Origin: Melitaea cinxia
Lineage: Eukaryota; Arthropoda; Insecta; Lepidoptera; Nymphalidae
Assembly (NCBI RefSeq): GCF_905220565.1
Contig: NC_059414.1
Coordinates: forward strand, 12,894,001 to 12,958,000
Reading direction: 5' to 3'
DNA length: 64,000 nucleotides
Shown: one piece after another, positions 41,001 to 53,532 of the stretch
How the letters are laid out: the number at the start of each line of letters is the position of its first letter
Position numbering within the stretch: the stretch's first letter is position 1
Program-made: the position numbers and the translations under genes
Notes under the pieces: generated by a model
Seen by the model: the letters and a program-made list of their open reading frames with translations, nothing else
Database searches by the model: none
What the model was told of the DNA's origin: nothing

Positions 41001-44000
41001 TGTTTTAATTGAAAACAGTTCACGCGAAACAAGCCCTAAGAATTTAGTGTTTGTTCGTAGAGATCCCTACATGGAATAATGAAATGTAGTCCGAAGTAAA
41101 TGCGACTTGATGAGCTTCATTCTTTGCAAGTTTCTTTGACTTCCTAAGTAATCTAGGTACTCACTTAGTATTTATTTTGTAACTGGAGAATGTTTTTATA
41201 CTTCTTTTGTTATCTATTTCTGTAATTTTTTAATTACATTGTAATAGTTTACACAAAACTCAAAATAAAAAGATATAAAATAAATATCTATAATGTTTAA
41301 TACATTTATTATATATTTTAGTTTCTTTTAAAACTCGTAATTAGGATGTAAGATGATTTTTAATGTTTAAAATTGTGTATTTTGGGGCAAATATACCTAC
41401 TTAAACTAGATACCTTTTATACATACTCTATGGAATCTCGTTGTGACCATGGTTCTTCCAACTAGGTCAAAGCATCGAATCTCACTTAAATGTAGGAAAT
41501 TATATCGCCGTCTTGTAATTAAAATTTTAATGGTCTATAGATTTTGAAATCACACCATTATAAGGTCTTATTCTAGAAAATTGAAAGACGGTAGAAAAAG
41601 ATCCTGTTTTTTGCTCTTCTAAAAACTTGATAAGATGTGACGTTAGAGCTTCAACGATGATATGTAACATTAATTCTATAAAATATTACCTGCTGTGCAA
41701 AGCTTGGAGTCTTCATCGTAGCCATCAATGCAATCGGGAGCTCCGTCACAGAGGTACTGGATGGAGATGCAGTTACCATCGACTGGACACTTGAAAGGCT
41801 CATATGGATGACAATATTCTGAAAACATTAAACATTTCCTGTTATACAACTTCTTTTTTACGTTTTACATGCACGCTCGTCTCATCCTAAAGTAACGTAA
41901 TGCTTATGTCAGGGATGGCGGACCATTGGCATGCGTGTCATTACTGGAACGCAATACAATATTTTGGGCACGTCACCTATCACGAAATTAATTTTCTCTA
42001 CTCTCTCTGTGCTGATAAATGATACTGAATGATAAATGATACCCAATGAACTCAAGTGATCCCAAGCTACGGAATGTTTGATTGAAGAGTTTTGAGTTAA
42101 TTACTACTGTTATTTTCCCAATAATCACAGTCAAAATTATTTGATGGAACGTCTATGACTTCATAAAACATTTCTTTAGAAAAAAATGGCACGTTTATGC
42201 ATAGAGGTTCGCCTTTTTTTTACATGGGGAAAATCTATCATGGATACCCTCCAGCGCGGGGGCGCCAGAGGGTTATGTCAGACTCCTACTGACTAAAAAA
42301 CCACCACGTGTGAGCAGTCATCCGCCTGGGTGGGGCGAGATGGGGTCGCGTTAGCATTCGCCACCTCGCCCCGGCATAGAGGTTCGCCTACCATGGCCTA
42401 TATTTTAGGTAACAGCCAACTGATATAATATATATTTTAAGGTAAGACTAACCCTTTCTTATTTATTACTAATGGCTACGAATATTGTAATTTTCAGTCA
42501 TTAGTAAAATCTGACCTTTTTTAAGGCGAAAAACATAATGGCATCTCAAATTCGGCCCTACTCTACGTATTATCACGTCTCAGAAGTCAAACACGTATTC
42601 GCCTACTAGGGTCGTATCCTCCCAATATGTAGAAAATTGGCAAAACTTAGGAATTATAAGTAAAACAAAGGAAAGTAGAGTTAGGTGTTTGTACAATGGC
42701 ATATAGAACTTGTGCTTTGGAAAGGTCTGTTTTCTGTAATAGGAAAGTCAAAGTTAAATGACGAGGCTGGTAACAATGGGTTCGATTTGATTACTTTTGT
42801 TTCGATAAAAGGGCCCTGGTCACCATTATAGTACAAAAGGAAAAATAACATCAGCAAAGCTATCTAAAATAACGATCTGGTGTAGTGGTGCGCAATTAGC
42901 GCTTGGTATGTATATTTGTATTTGTAAAATTATTTCTTTCCAGTTTTGATGTCTTTGTGGGTGTTCCCACCATACCTCGGAGAGCACGTTAAGCTGTCGG
43001 TCTTGGTTGTTATCATAAAAACCTGATAGCGGCCGTTAATCATAGTAGCGAATATATCGGCCTAGTCACAGTTGAGGAGCGTGGTGGATTAAGCTCCAAT
43101 CCTTCTCCTAAATGGAGACTTATGCCCGGTTGTGGCATGTTACAGGCTGAATCATGATCGCAACCACTCTTTTCAATTGTCGATCTGGCATAAAATATAG
43201 GTTTTGTATTGAACTAAGCTGAATCAGTATACAAGCGTCCCATTATTAGATAAATGATTCTTCTCTATATAGGAAACATCTTAGAGCTTAATTCATCACG
43301 CTACTCCTCTGGCGGTTGGCATTCATTATCTTAGTATTAATTAATGATTCGCTATCGAGTGTCTATGGTAAGCACCGGGACTGACAGTTTTACGTGCTCT
43401 ATGAAACATGGCGGCGAGAGCCACAAGGATATACACCCGGACTTAAAAAGTATATTTATAAAATTAAACTGTACACCTACAACGTCAATATATCATCCTC
43501 TTTGCCCTAAGGTTGCCTGGAAGAGATTGGTTTTAAGCAATAAGGCCGCCTTTTGTACATTTTTTTTTCTACAAATCATTGCTAATGTTACTTGTTTATT
43601 TTATTTGTTTGGTGTACAATAAAATAAATAAATAAATAAATTAATATAAATACAAATATCAGTTCCAATTGAGTTCCACGGATTTATTGAAATTAAGCAT
43701 GATTAATTTTTTATTTAACTTTTTTTTTGAGATTCCTTAATAGGTACAAAACGAGTCTTATATTGTACACAAAGCCTAAGGCTGCCATCTGTTTGTGAAC
43801 AGTCAACAATTCCCTACATTACTAAATTAATATTAACCTTGGGTCTAAATGATTATGACTCTCGTGGCGGCAACAAATGACAATATACCCTGGTGTTAAA
43901 GACAGCATAATAATATAAAAAGTGATGGTACTTTCTTAGGTTATTGCGATGCTCCGTTGCGTATGAAATTATTATGGTTTCATACAATCCATTTGTTACA

Positions 44001-46314
44001 AGCTTTGTTTAAGCTATTCTTAAAAAAAAAATCTTTGACTACTATACTCAATGGATCTATTATCGAAAATCAAAGTAGAGCAATGCAAACCTAACAAAGC
44101 TATGGTTAATTAAGAATTAATAATTAATTAATTACTCGGATAGTTTTTATTATTATTATTATACAACTAGGTCCCCTAGCCCTAGGTAAACGTCTGCAAC
44201 ACCGGAAGCATGGCAAGCGCGTTGCCGAACCTATCCCCAATTCCCCAGGAGCTCTGGTCACCTTACTCACCAACAGGAACACAATACTGCTTAGCTGTGA
44301 TTTTCTGTAAGGTCGAAGTACTACCCCAGTCTGGCCTACCTCAGTTTTTAGTCAGTTGAAACCGTGATGGGCTTAGACTCGTTTACATTAACAAGGAGTA
44401 AAGTCACATTATGTGAAGAAAATGAACTAGTACAGTTATTATTTATCAGTGGGTAATAATAGGAACAGAAACCAACAGAAACCCCGCTGGAGCGGTCAAT
44501 TTTTGATATGATATACAAAAAAAAAAAAAAATGAATAGAAACCAAGCTATACCACACCATCTATACAAGGCAATTTTGTACTCACTAAACGTCTTAAGTT
44601 TTACTAACATAAAGAGGAGAGATATACTTATTAAATTTCAAGTTGATCTTTCATAAATAACAAGTATTTGAAAAATATAAATTTAAAATTGCCACCGAAT
44701 AGTGTTTAATATAAAATTTATTTCGTTCAAGCGATTTGTGAAACAAAAAGAAAAAATATTTACTATGCAAAAGCTTTATACTCTTAACATTTTATTAATT
44801 AATTAACTTTGTGTATAACGCGATATTAAAAATATTTGGTATTCTATTACAGTACGGACCGTTTAGGAAAATTTAATTTTTTAGATTAAAATGCCTTTCT
44901 TTTTTATAAAAGTAATTTCTTAAAAAATTGAGGCTTTCTCCCTCTTACTTATATTATACTTTTTATAATTAAAATATAAATATTTTCACGATATTTCGTA
45001 TTCCCACGTTCCCTCTGGGTTTATTTTCGGTAAAAATATTTGCCCTTAAAACCAAGTTCAACATAAAATATGTTATAATTTAAAAATGAGAAAGAAAATA
45101 TTGTCACAAATTGTATTTCATTCCAATAATAATAATACTCTTTATTATACATCAAAAATAGAAATATTACATAGTAAAATATCATAGGGTACAAAGAGTG
45201 GTGTTATCGCTGAAAAGCGATCTCTTCCAGGTAACCTAGGAGAAGGGGAGATTTAAAGTGAGATATAAAAGGAAAACACACTTTGACATATCATATATAA
45301 ATACATACAACACATAACATAAATATAAATAATATACATGTACATATATCTATCTATACATATAATAAAATGGTAGGAAAGTCAAAACTGTACATTAAAT
45401 GTTTTTTTAAAGAATACTTGGGGTGTGATCTACAATCGATACCGAAGCCAAAAATATAGTTTTTAGAATTTTTATCTGTTTGTCTGTTTGTCTGTATGTA
45501 TGTCCGGGATAAACTCAAAAATTACTGCATGGATTTGCTTCAAATTTGGCACGAATATTATTAAGAAGTTGGATCAACATAATATAGGCTACATATTATC
45601 ACGCTATCACCTACGGGGAACGAGCAGCATAACAACGTGTAATCTAACGTCGCATATTTGATTGTTTTTGTTATTATGTTAATAACCATGCTATATAAGC
45701 TAGCTTCACGCTATAAAAATCACGCAATATAAGTAACTAAGCCGATAAATATAATTAAATGAATAAAAGTAGACAAGACAATTTTAAAGCAGCGCCATCT
45801 ATGAGATTTTTCTGTAGATATGAAATGTAAAGAAGAAACGGGTAAATGAATGTTCTTTTAAGAGGTATAATCATAAGTATTTTTTGGTGCTGTATAGCGT
45901 TCACGCAGACGACGTCGTGGGCAGCAGCTAGTACATACATATAAAAGGTGTTCGACTCCTAACTGCGTATATTCAAATTGAAAGTTCTGTAGGTGTAAAA
46001 GATTACGTTCCGCGTAAAAAAATATCTTAGCACTTTTTTATATTTTACTTTGTCTTAATATACGAAGTGATGTTTAAAAAGTAAGCTATCGTCAGAACGA
46101 AAATTGCTTTCATGGGAATCACTACCGAATAAATTTTAATGGTTCCATTAGATAAGCAGGTACAAAAGGATTAAACTGGAAAATATTAATTACGTTACCA
46201 TAAACCTTTATTAAGCCTAAAATACCGCATTCACTTCACCAATTTTACAATATTCTATAAAGCTATTATTTTAATAAAGTTGTAAATTAACTAAGAGGAA
46301 GGTAATAAAATGTT

Positions 46315-46360
<46 letters not shown>

Positions 46361-49300
46361 CCTAAATATTATTAAAATTTTACACGTACAATGAAGAAAA
46401 ATAATAATCTATTACTATATAACAATAAACGTATATAGAATACATAACGTCAATTTTGTACAAAAATATTATAAAATCGTGTACTCGTATAAGTTAACTA
46501 CAACACTGTGATAATAGATGGCGCTTTGTTACGAAAGAAAATATGTTCAACAATTTAATGTCAATAGATGGCGTTACTCGAATTGTTTTAAATTGCGGTG
46601 TCTAAAGTATAAAATATAGCACATCGTTACATCGTAAACTTTTAGATACAGAAAACTATCTGTTCTCATTGATAAATTTTGCTTTCAACAGAGTTGTTGT
46701 GAAACACGCAATATCGTTGCAATTCTCAAAACAACGGTAATGTATAAATCGTTTTACGCAATAGATGATTATTATTTGTCGAACTATATAATAATTAGAG
46801 TTTTAGATTGAATAGTCTGTAGCATATTGAAATTAAACTAATACACGTTACGTTGCCGCTTCATGAACTACTATAAAAACACTGCTAACATTTTGTACAA
46901 ATATGGCTTGATGAATATGGATCAGATTATTATGGAGTCGGATCGATTGCACGTGTTGATTTGTGAAGTGAAGGGTCCCGCTTAAATAGGTATTTGTTTT
47001 AACTTTAAAATTATTCTCCTGATCAAAGTTTCCCAGGCTTATTGTTTGTACGTATGAGTACGCACGAGGCAATCCTGATTTTTACTATCGAGTTATATAT
47101 TTAAATAATTCGTTTTGTGAAGAGTTCAGTATTTAATAGTCAGAATTGAAATGTCTAGCATTAAATAGCCAACTATTGAAAATATCATACTGCATCCCAT
47201 AGAAGCAAAAAAGGCCTAGGAAAAAGGAAAAACTAATGTCAACTGAAAAATGTAAATTTAACGATCATAAAATATTATCTATATAAATAAAAATGAATTT
47301 TGCTAAGCGCATAACTCGAGAATGGCTCGATCGATTCGGGTAATTTATTTTTTTAACCGACTTCCAAAAAAGGAGGAGGTTCTCAATTCGACTGTATTTT
47401 TTTTTTTTTTTTTTATGTATGTTACATCAGAACTTTTGACCGGGTAGACCGATTTCGACAAATTTTGTTTTAATCGAAAGTTTTTGTGTGCCAATTGGTC
47501 CCATTTAAATTTATTTGAGATCTAACAACTACTTTTCGAGTTATATCTAATAATGCGTTTTTACTTGACGCTTTTTTCGTCGACCTACGTTGTATTATAC
47601 CGCATAACTTTCTACTGGATGTACCGATTTTGATAATTCTTTTTTTGTTGGAAAGGGGATATCCCTAGTTTGGTACCGTGATAAGGAAACCAGGATCTGA
47701 TGATGGGATCTCAGAGAAATCGAGGGAAACTCTCGAAAATCCGTAATAAATTTTTACTGGGTGTACCGATTTTGATAATTTTTAATTTAATCGAAAGCTG
47801 ATGTTTATTATGTGGTTAAATATAAATTTTATCGAGATCTGATGACCACTTTTTGAGTAATCTTTGATAACGCGTAGTTGCTTGACTATGTTTTCGTCGA
47901 TCTACGTTGTATTACTTGTCGATGTAATTGAAGTCGGTTTTTTTTTCGTTTGCGAGCAAACACAATTATTGTATGTTCCCACGGAAGGTTAATACTAAAA
48001 AAATTAAAAAATATTTAACTATTAACTTTTGACAGAACGAAGTCTGTCCGGGCAGCTAGTTATTATTAAACTCGTATATTTTTTTAACTAAGTATAATGT
48101 TACTCATTGTTATATGCCTATGTTTTTTTTGTTGTCGTTTGTATAATCTGTTACGGGGGTGAAATGATCACTAAGTGATTAAACTCCCGTTAAATAAAAG
48201 AAAAAAAAAAACGTTTATAAAATTCGTATAACAGCTAATTAGAAAAATATTTACACAAAAACAGTTCATGTGTAATTATGTTTTCTTCGTAAATGTCTTA
48301 CTTAAACAGTCCAGTCAGTCGGAACAAAAGACCTTCCAGCAACATCGTCATCAAGATACCGTGATGTGATTATAGGTATTTCCCAGGAGAGGGCAGGGCA
48401 GTCGTTATAAGAAAAAGTATTTAAGTTCGTGTCTTTTGTTGAGAGTTCTTCAGCTTTTTTGTATTGTATTACTTAGTAACCTTTTATTATGTTTTTCTTT
48501 TTTAACCGACTTCCAAAAAAGGAGGAGGTTCTCAATTCGACTGTATTTTTTTTATGTATGTTACTTCAGAACTTTTGACTGGGTGGAGCGATTTCGACAA
48601 ATTTTCTTTTGATCGAAAGGTGGTGTGTGTCATTTGGTCCCATTTAAATTTGTTTGAGATCTAACAACTACTTTTCGAGTTATATCTAATAATGCGTTTT
48701 TACTTGACGCTTTTTTCGTCGACCTACGTTGTATTATACCGTATAACTTTCTACTGGATGTACCGATTTTGATAATTCTTTATTTGTTGGAAAGGGGATA
48801 TCCCTAGTTTGGTACCATGATAAGAAAACCAGGATCTGATGATGGAGTCCCAGAGAAATCGAGGGAAACTCTCGAAAATCCGCAATAACTTTTTACTGGG
48901 TGTACCGATTTTGATAATATTTAATTTAATCGAAAGCTGATGTTTATCATGTGGTCACGTATAAATTTTATCGAGATCTGATAACTACTTTTTAAGTAAT
49001 CTTTGATAACGCGTAGTTACTTGACTATTTTTTCGTCGATCTACGTTGTATAACTCGTCGATGTAATTGAAGTCGGTTTTTTTTTCGTTTGCGAGCAAAC
49101 ACAATTATATATAAACCCATAGAGATGATATGTTCTAGTCTAGTGGATATAACACTGGAGCTAATTTAAAAGCGCACATTACTATTCTAGCAAGCACTGC
49201 TGAAGTTTCACGTTTTAAATGTTTACTCGGAAAACATCACAAGGAAACTTAAACGAATTTTTGCTGAGTATATTTGCAGTTCTACAGTAGAGAAAGAGTA

Positions 49301-52300
49301 CTACTGCGGGTTGGCAAATAAAACTGAAACGAGAAATAAGACAACGCGTTGGCGCAACGGTAACTGTACTGGTTTGTGACTGTTGCACTGGCGGTTGCGG
49401 GTTCGATTCCCGCATATGACAAACATTTGTATCGGATATAAAGATGTTTGCTGTGGTCTGGGTGTTTGTGCAGTCCTTGTGGGTTTCCCCACCGTGCCTC
49501 GAAGAGCCCGTTAAGCCGTCAGTCCCGGTTGTTATCATGTACACCTAATAGAGATCGTTACTCATAGTCGGTAATATATCCGCCAATCCGCATTGGAGCA
49601 GCATGGTGGATTAAGCTCCGATCCTTCTCGTACATGGGGAAAAAGGGCTATAACCAGCAGTGGGATATTATAGGCTGAAACGTAGCGCGATAATTAAGAT
49701 ATTTTAACTGCGATATATACTGCGATATATTATTCAAGTTCATTAACTATTTACGTGTAGTTACAATCACGTATGAGAAATTCCTCCTGCTATACGAGAA
49801 ACTTGTAATAGTTAAGCATTAGTTTTAGCAATCATATTATTCGTATTAGTGATTTCGTCTATTCGCTTGGTGCGTGACGGTAGCGCCAATCGAGGTATGA
49901 ACTAAAGAATCGAGTCGCTATTTGAATGCAGTATACTAATGATATTTGACAACAACAATTTTTTTATTGTTAAAATAAAAATCAATATGTGAAAAAAATG
50001 TAGTGACGAAATCACGTGATATTTTATATAGAATTGAATAACTAGAAAAAAAAACGTAAGTATCATTGATAAAAAAAATATTTAATATTTATTACATGTT
50101 TAGGTTTGGTTATGCTGTGTGGTGACGGCATAAAAGAATAATAATAGAATAATATCCTCCACCCCCTCTCTTCCTGTGGGTGTCATAAGAGGTGACTAAG
50201 GGATAGCACTGTTCCACTACCACCTTGCTGCGTGCTTGACTGCAACACTGCTGGACATAGGTTTCCACAAGTTCACGCCACAGTCGCCTCCTACGACACC
50301 CATGGGAAGAGTGGGGGTGGCCATATTCTTTATGCCGTAGCCAAACAGCAATTTAGCATGGAATTACTAAAAAAAAAAAACATTTTCTTAAACGCAGATA
50401 AAGACGCCCGGCTAAATTGATTTTTGGTATTGACTGTAGTAACAAAACACCACAAAATTAGTACGCCCTGAAAAAAAAATTAAATCCCTTATAAAAAGTT
50501 AAATATAAATTAGGTACTTGTATTTACGTCTGTGATTTAGTTGGGTCAGACAGACTTTATAAAAGATTTACTAAATTACCAAACTACAATAGAAGTGGCT
50601 CTAATTTGAAAGACCTTTCCGTTCCAAAGAAAAACTTTTCTTTAATCAAATTAAGTCAATGGCTACCGAAACGAACATTAAGAACTTTGGAAGACTTAGC
50701 TAAAATATATTTTAAGAAATGGGGTAATTAGCTTCAACATGATATTGCAGAATAAGTTTTAATTACATAATATAATCCTTAGAATTTCATCAGTAAGTTA
50801 CGTGACATTACCATATTAAGTTATAAAGATCTTTCCGCACCTATCCCTTCAGTATAAGACTGTTAACGTTCTGTTATTCAGGGAAACGTTGAGACTTTAT
50901 ATTCATATGAATATTATGTAACATTCCTAACAAAAATATGATTAGTTTTTAAAGTTTTACAGTCTTTTTCCTGCGGCGTGTTTCACAAAGAACACGTTTA
51001 GAAAATACTTGTTTTAAAAATAGACTTTGTAATTATCGAACGTCTTTTGAATTCACAAATAGTTCGATGTCTTTGTATTTTTCGCTTTTTAACAATGTTC
51101 TTTTCTTTTAAATGGATTTTAAAAAAAAAGTTTATTAGTTAAGTGTACATCGTTGTAAATAGGTATTTTTACGCTTGTGTTGTCGAAATAATTGTATTGC
51201 GAACTGATTTTGAAGACCGAAAACCAAAGATACAGCATTTTGATTTGAAGACAATGTGAAATTTCGTAAGAAATGTAAAATAAAGTGTATAAGATATTTG
51301 TGTACTTAATAAAAGTAGAGACCTTCATAAAATAGCTGCTAGGTAATATTCTCTGACTTGGACAAGGTCAACTTATATTGATATTGTGTTATTTAATTAA
51401 CTTACTTGCGACGGGACATGTGGTTTATGATCTAACAACGTACATTATCATGTCCTCGCTTGTAATTATACGATATACAGCCATACGTATAATTATTATG
51501 ATGCTTTGATCTATGATTGGCAAGGACTGCCAATATTAATTATTCGATTATAGGTGAGAAGATTAAACAATTCGGTTCATAAACCCAAATTTAATTGGTG
51601 GAAAGTGAGAAACATAATTGGTGATTTTTCTTTCTAGGCTATGGTAATTTTTAATACAAGCTCACAAGCGAGAAGAGGCTTTTGTCCAGGAGTGGAATAT
51701 TTTGAGTTAATTCAGTTTAATGACTAAAAACAGTTTTTAGAAGAGCTAAAGTGAGCTTAAACATTTGTTTTAAGTTCGAAACAATAAACTTGGCTTGCGG
51801 TATTAATTTATCAAACTTGAGAAAACTTGAAGCCTTTGTTTGAACCGTCTCAATTTGTACCGTAATAAACTTTGACCGAATTTAATTAAATATAATAAAT
51901 GAATTTTTATTACTAAAAGTTTTTGATGTTTTTAGTTTTTATTACTTGTATTTGAAATTATCCTCGATAAAAAATATGTATATATACAGTCGAATTGAGA
52001 AACCTCCTCCTTTTAAAGTCGCTTAAAAACACACTAACGACCAACTTCACCGATCGCTGATAGCCTGATAATGATTTAAGTGCTTTCTTTTTTTTTTATA
52101 CAATTAGGTCTGATGGTAAATGATTACCATAGCTTAAAGATGCCTGCAACACCAGAAGCATCGTAAGCGCGTTGCTAACCTTACCAGAAGCTTTGGTCAC
52201 CTTACCCACAACAAGAACACAACACTACTTGAAAGCAGTATTCTTTAGCTGTGGTCGTTATTAAGCTTATTTATTGTTATCTTACATATAATTTTTTTGA

Positions 52301-53485
52301 TATATTCTTTTCTACCAAATTCATCTGTCAGATATATATCGCATATCTGACAGATCTATCGTATATCGATAGATATATATTCGTCATTTGTGAAACCAAA
52401 AAATGATTTATTAGATGGTAAATTTACTTCCTGCTGATAAATTTTATTAGTTACTTATGTGCGAGACTAGTTTTATCGGCAAGTAATGAAACACGCCGTT
52501 GGAGTTTTCTATTGATAAAGATAAATTGCCTAAAACAGGTAAAATTGCAGGCATTATCTAGTTTACAAATAAACGTAAAAGCATCCAACAAATGTTCGTA
52601 TAAATCTGAATTGAGCTAATTGGAGGGTAGTACGATAAACATTAATAACAGCGTCGTAAAATATTATGTTTGCGGTCAGCGGCACATTGGTCGGATCGGG
52701 TCGGCCTCGAGGAATAATAGGCAAAACGAAAATAAAACTATTGAATTGTAACAGTTTTACATCCATCTGCTTGGTTGATTTTTATACTATTATTTATGAA
52801 ACGTATTCTGGTGACATTTTAGATTAATTAAGCATTTGTAATGAATTCCTTTTGACGTGGTAGCGCTAGTTAAATCAAATTAACTACTGTGCGTATAATT
52901 CGTGTTTGCTGTGGTTTTACTGTACTTTACCAGAAATTCGATAAGGCTTTATATTCAGAGTCATCAGAAAAATTACCATCCATAATAGTTAATACGTATG
53001 CATTTGTAATCCGTTCGATTTTGCAATTTTTAAACAAATAATTTGATTTTTGGAAACAGCATTTTAAAGCGATTGTTTTTTGATGTTATTGGTAGGTATT
53101 TAGCATAACGCATCAAGTCATATTGCAAAATGTAAAGTATTTAATCTATTTATAATAACATCATCATTACAAACATTTTGGAGTCTAGAAAATGACACTT
53201 CTTTCCTTATTATATTATTCATTACCTCTTAAATTTAAGTACTTTTAAATCCAGATCTAAATATCTCATTAAATCCACTTTAATAGTTGCGTTCACATAA
53301 ATATCAATAATTGTGTTTGCAGGCAAACGAAGAAAAATCGACTTCAATTACATTGACAAGTAGTACAACGTAGGTTGACGAAAAAATAGTCAAGTAAATA
53401 CGCATTATCAAAGATTCCAACAAAAAAAGAATTATCATAATCGGTTCATAAACGACGGAGTTATCGCCGAACATTCATAATATAT

Positions 53486-53532
<47 letters not shown>

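Noticed and set aside
47355..49107. A segmental tandem duplication of the locus
   Set aside because: Similarity stops at the AACCGACTTC and CAAACACAAT ends of each copy, and more fragments of the same unit lie elsewhere, so these are two insertions of one repeat family.
49345..49420. tRNA gene
   Set aside because: A- and B-boxes are present but the body continues as a dispersed ~340-bp repeat found many times, so it is a SINE head rather than a tRNA gene.
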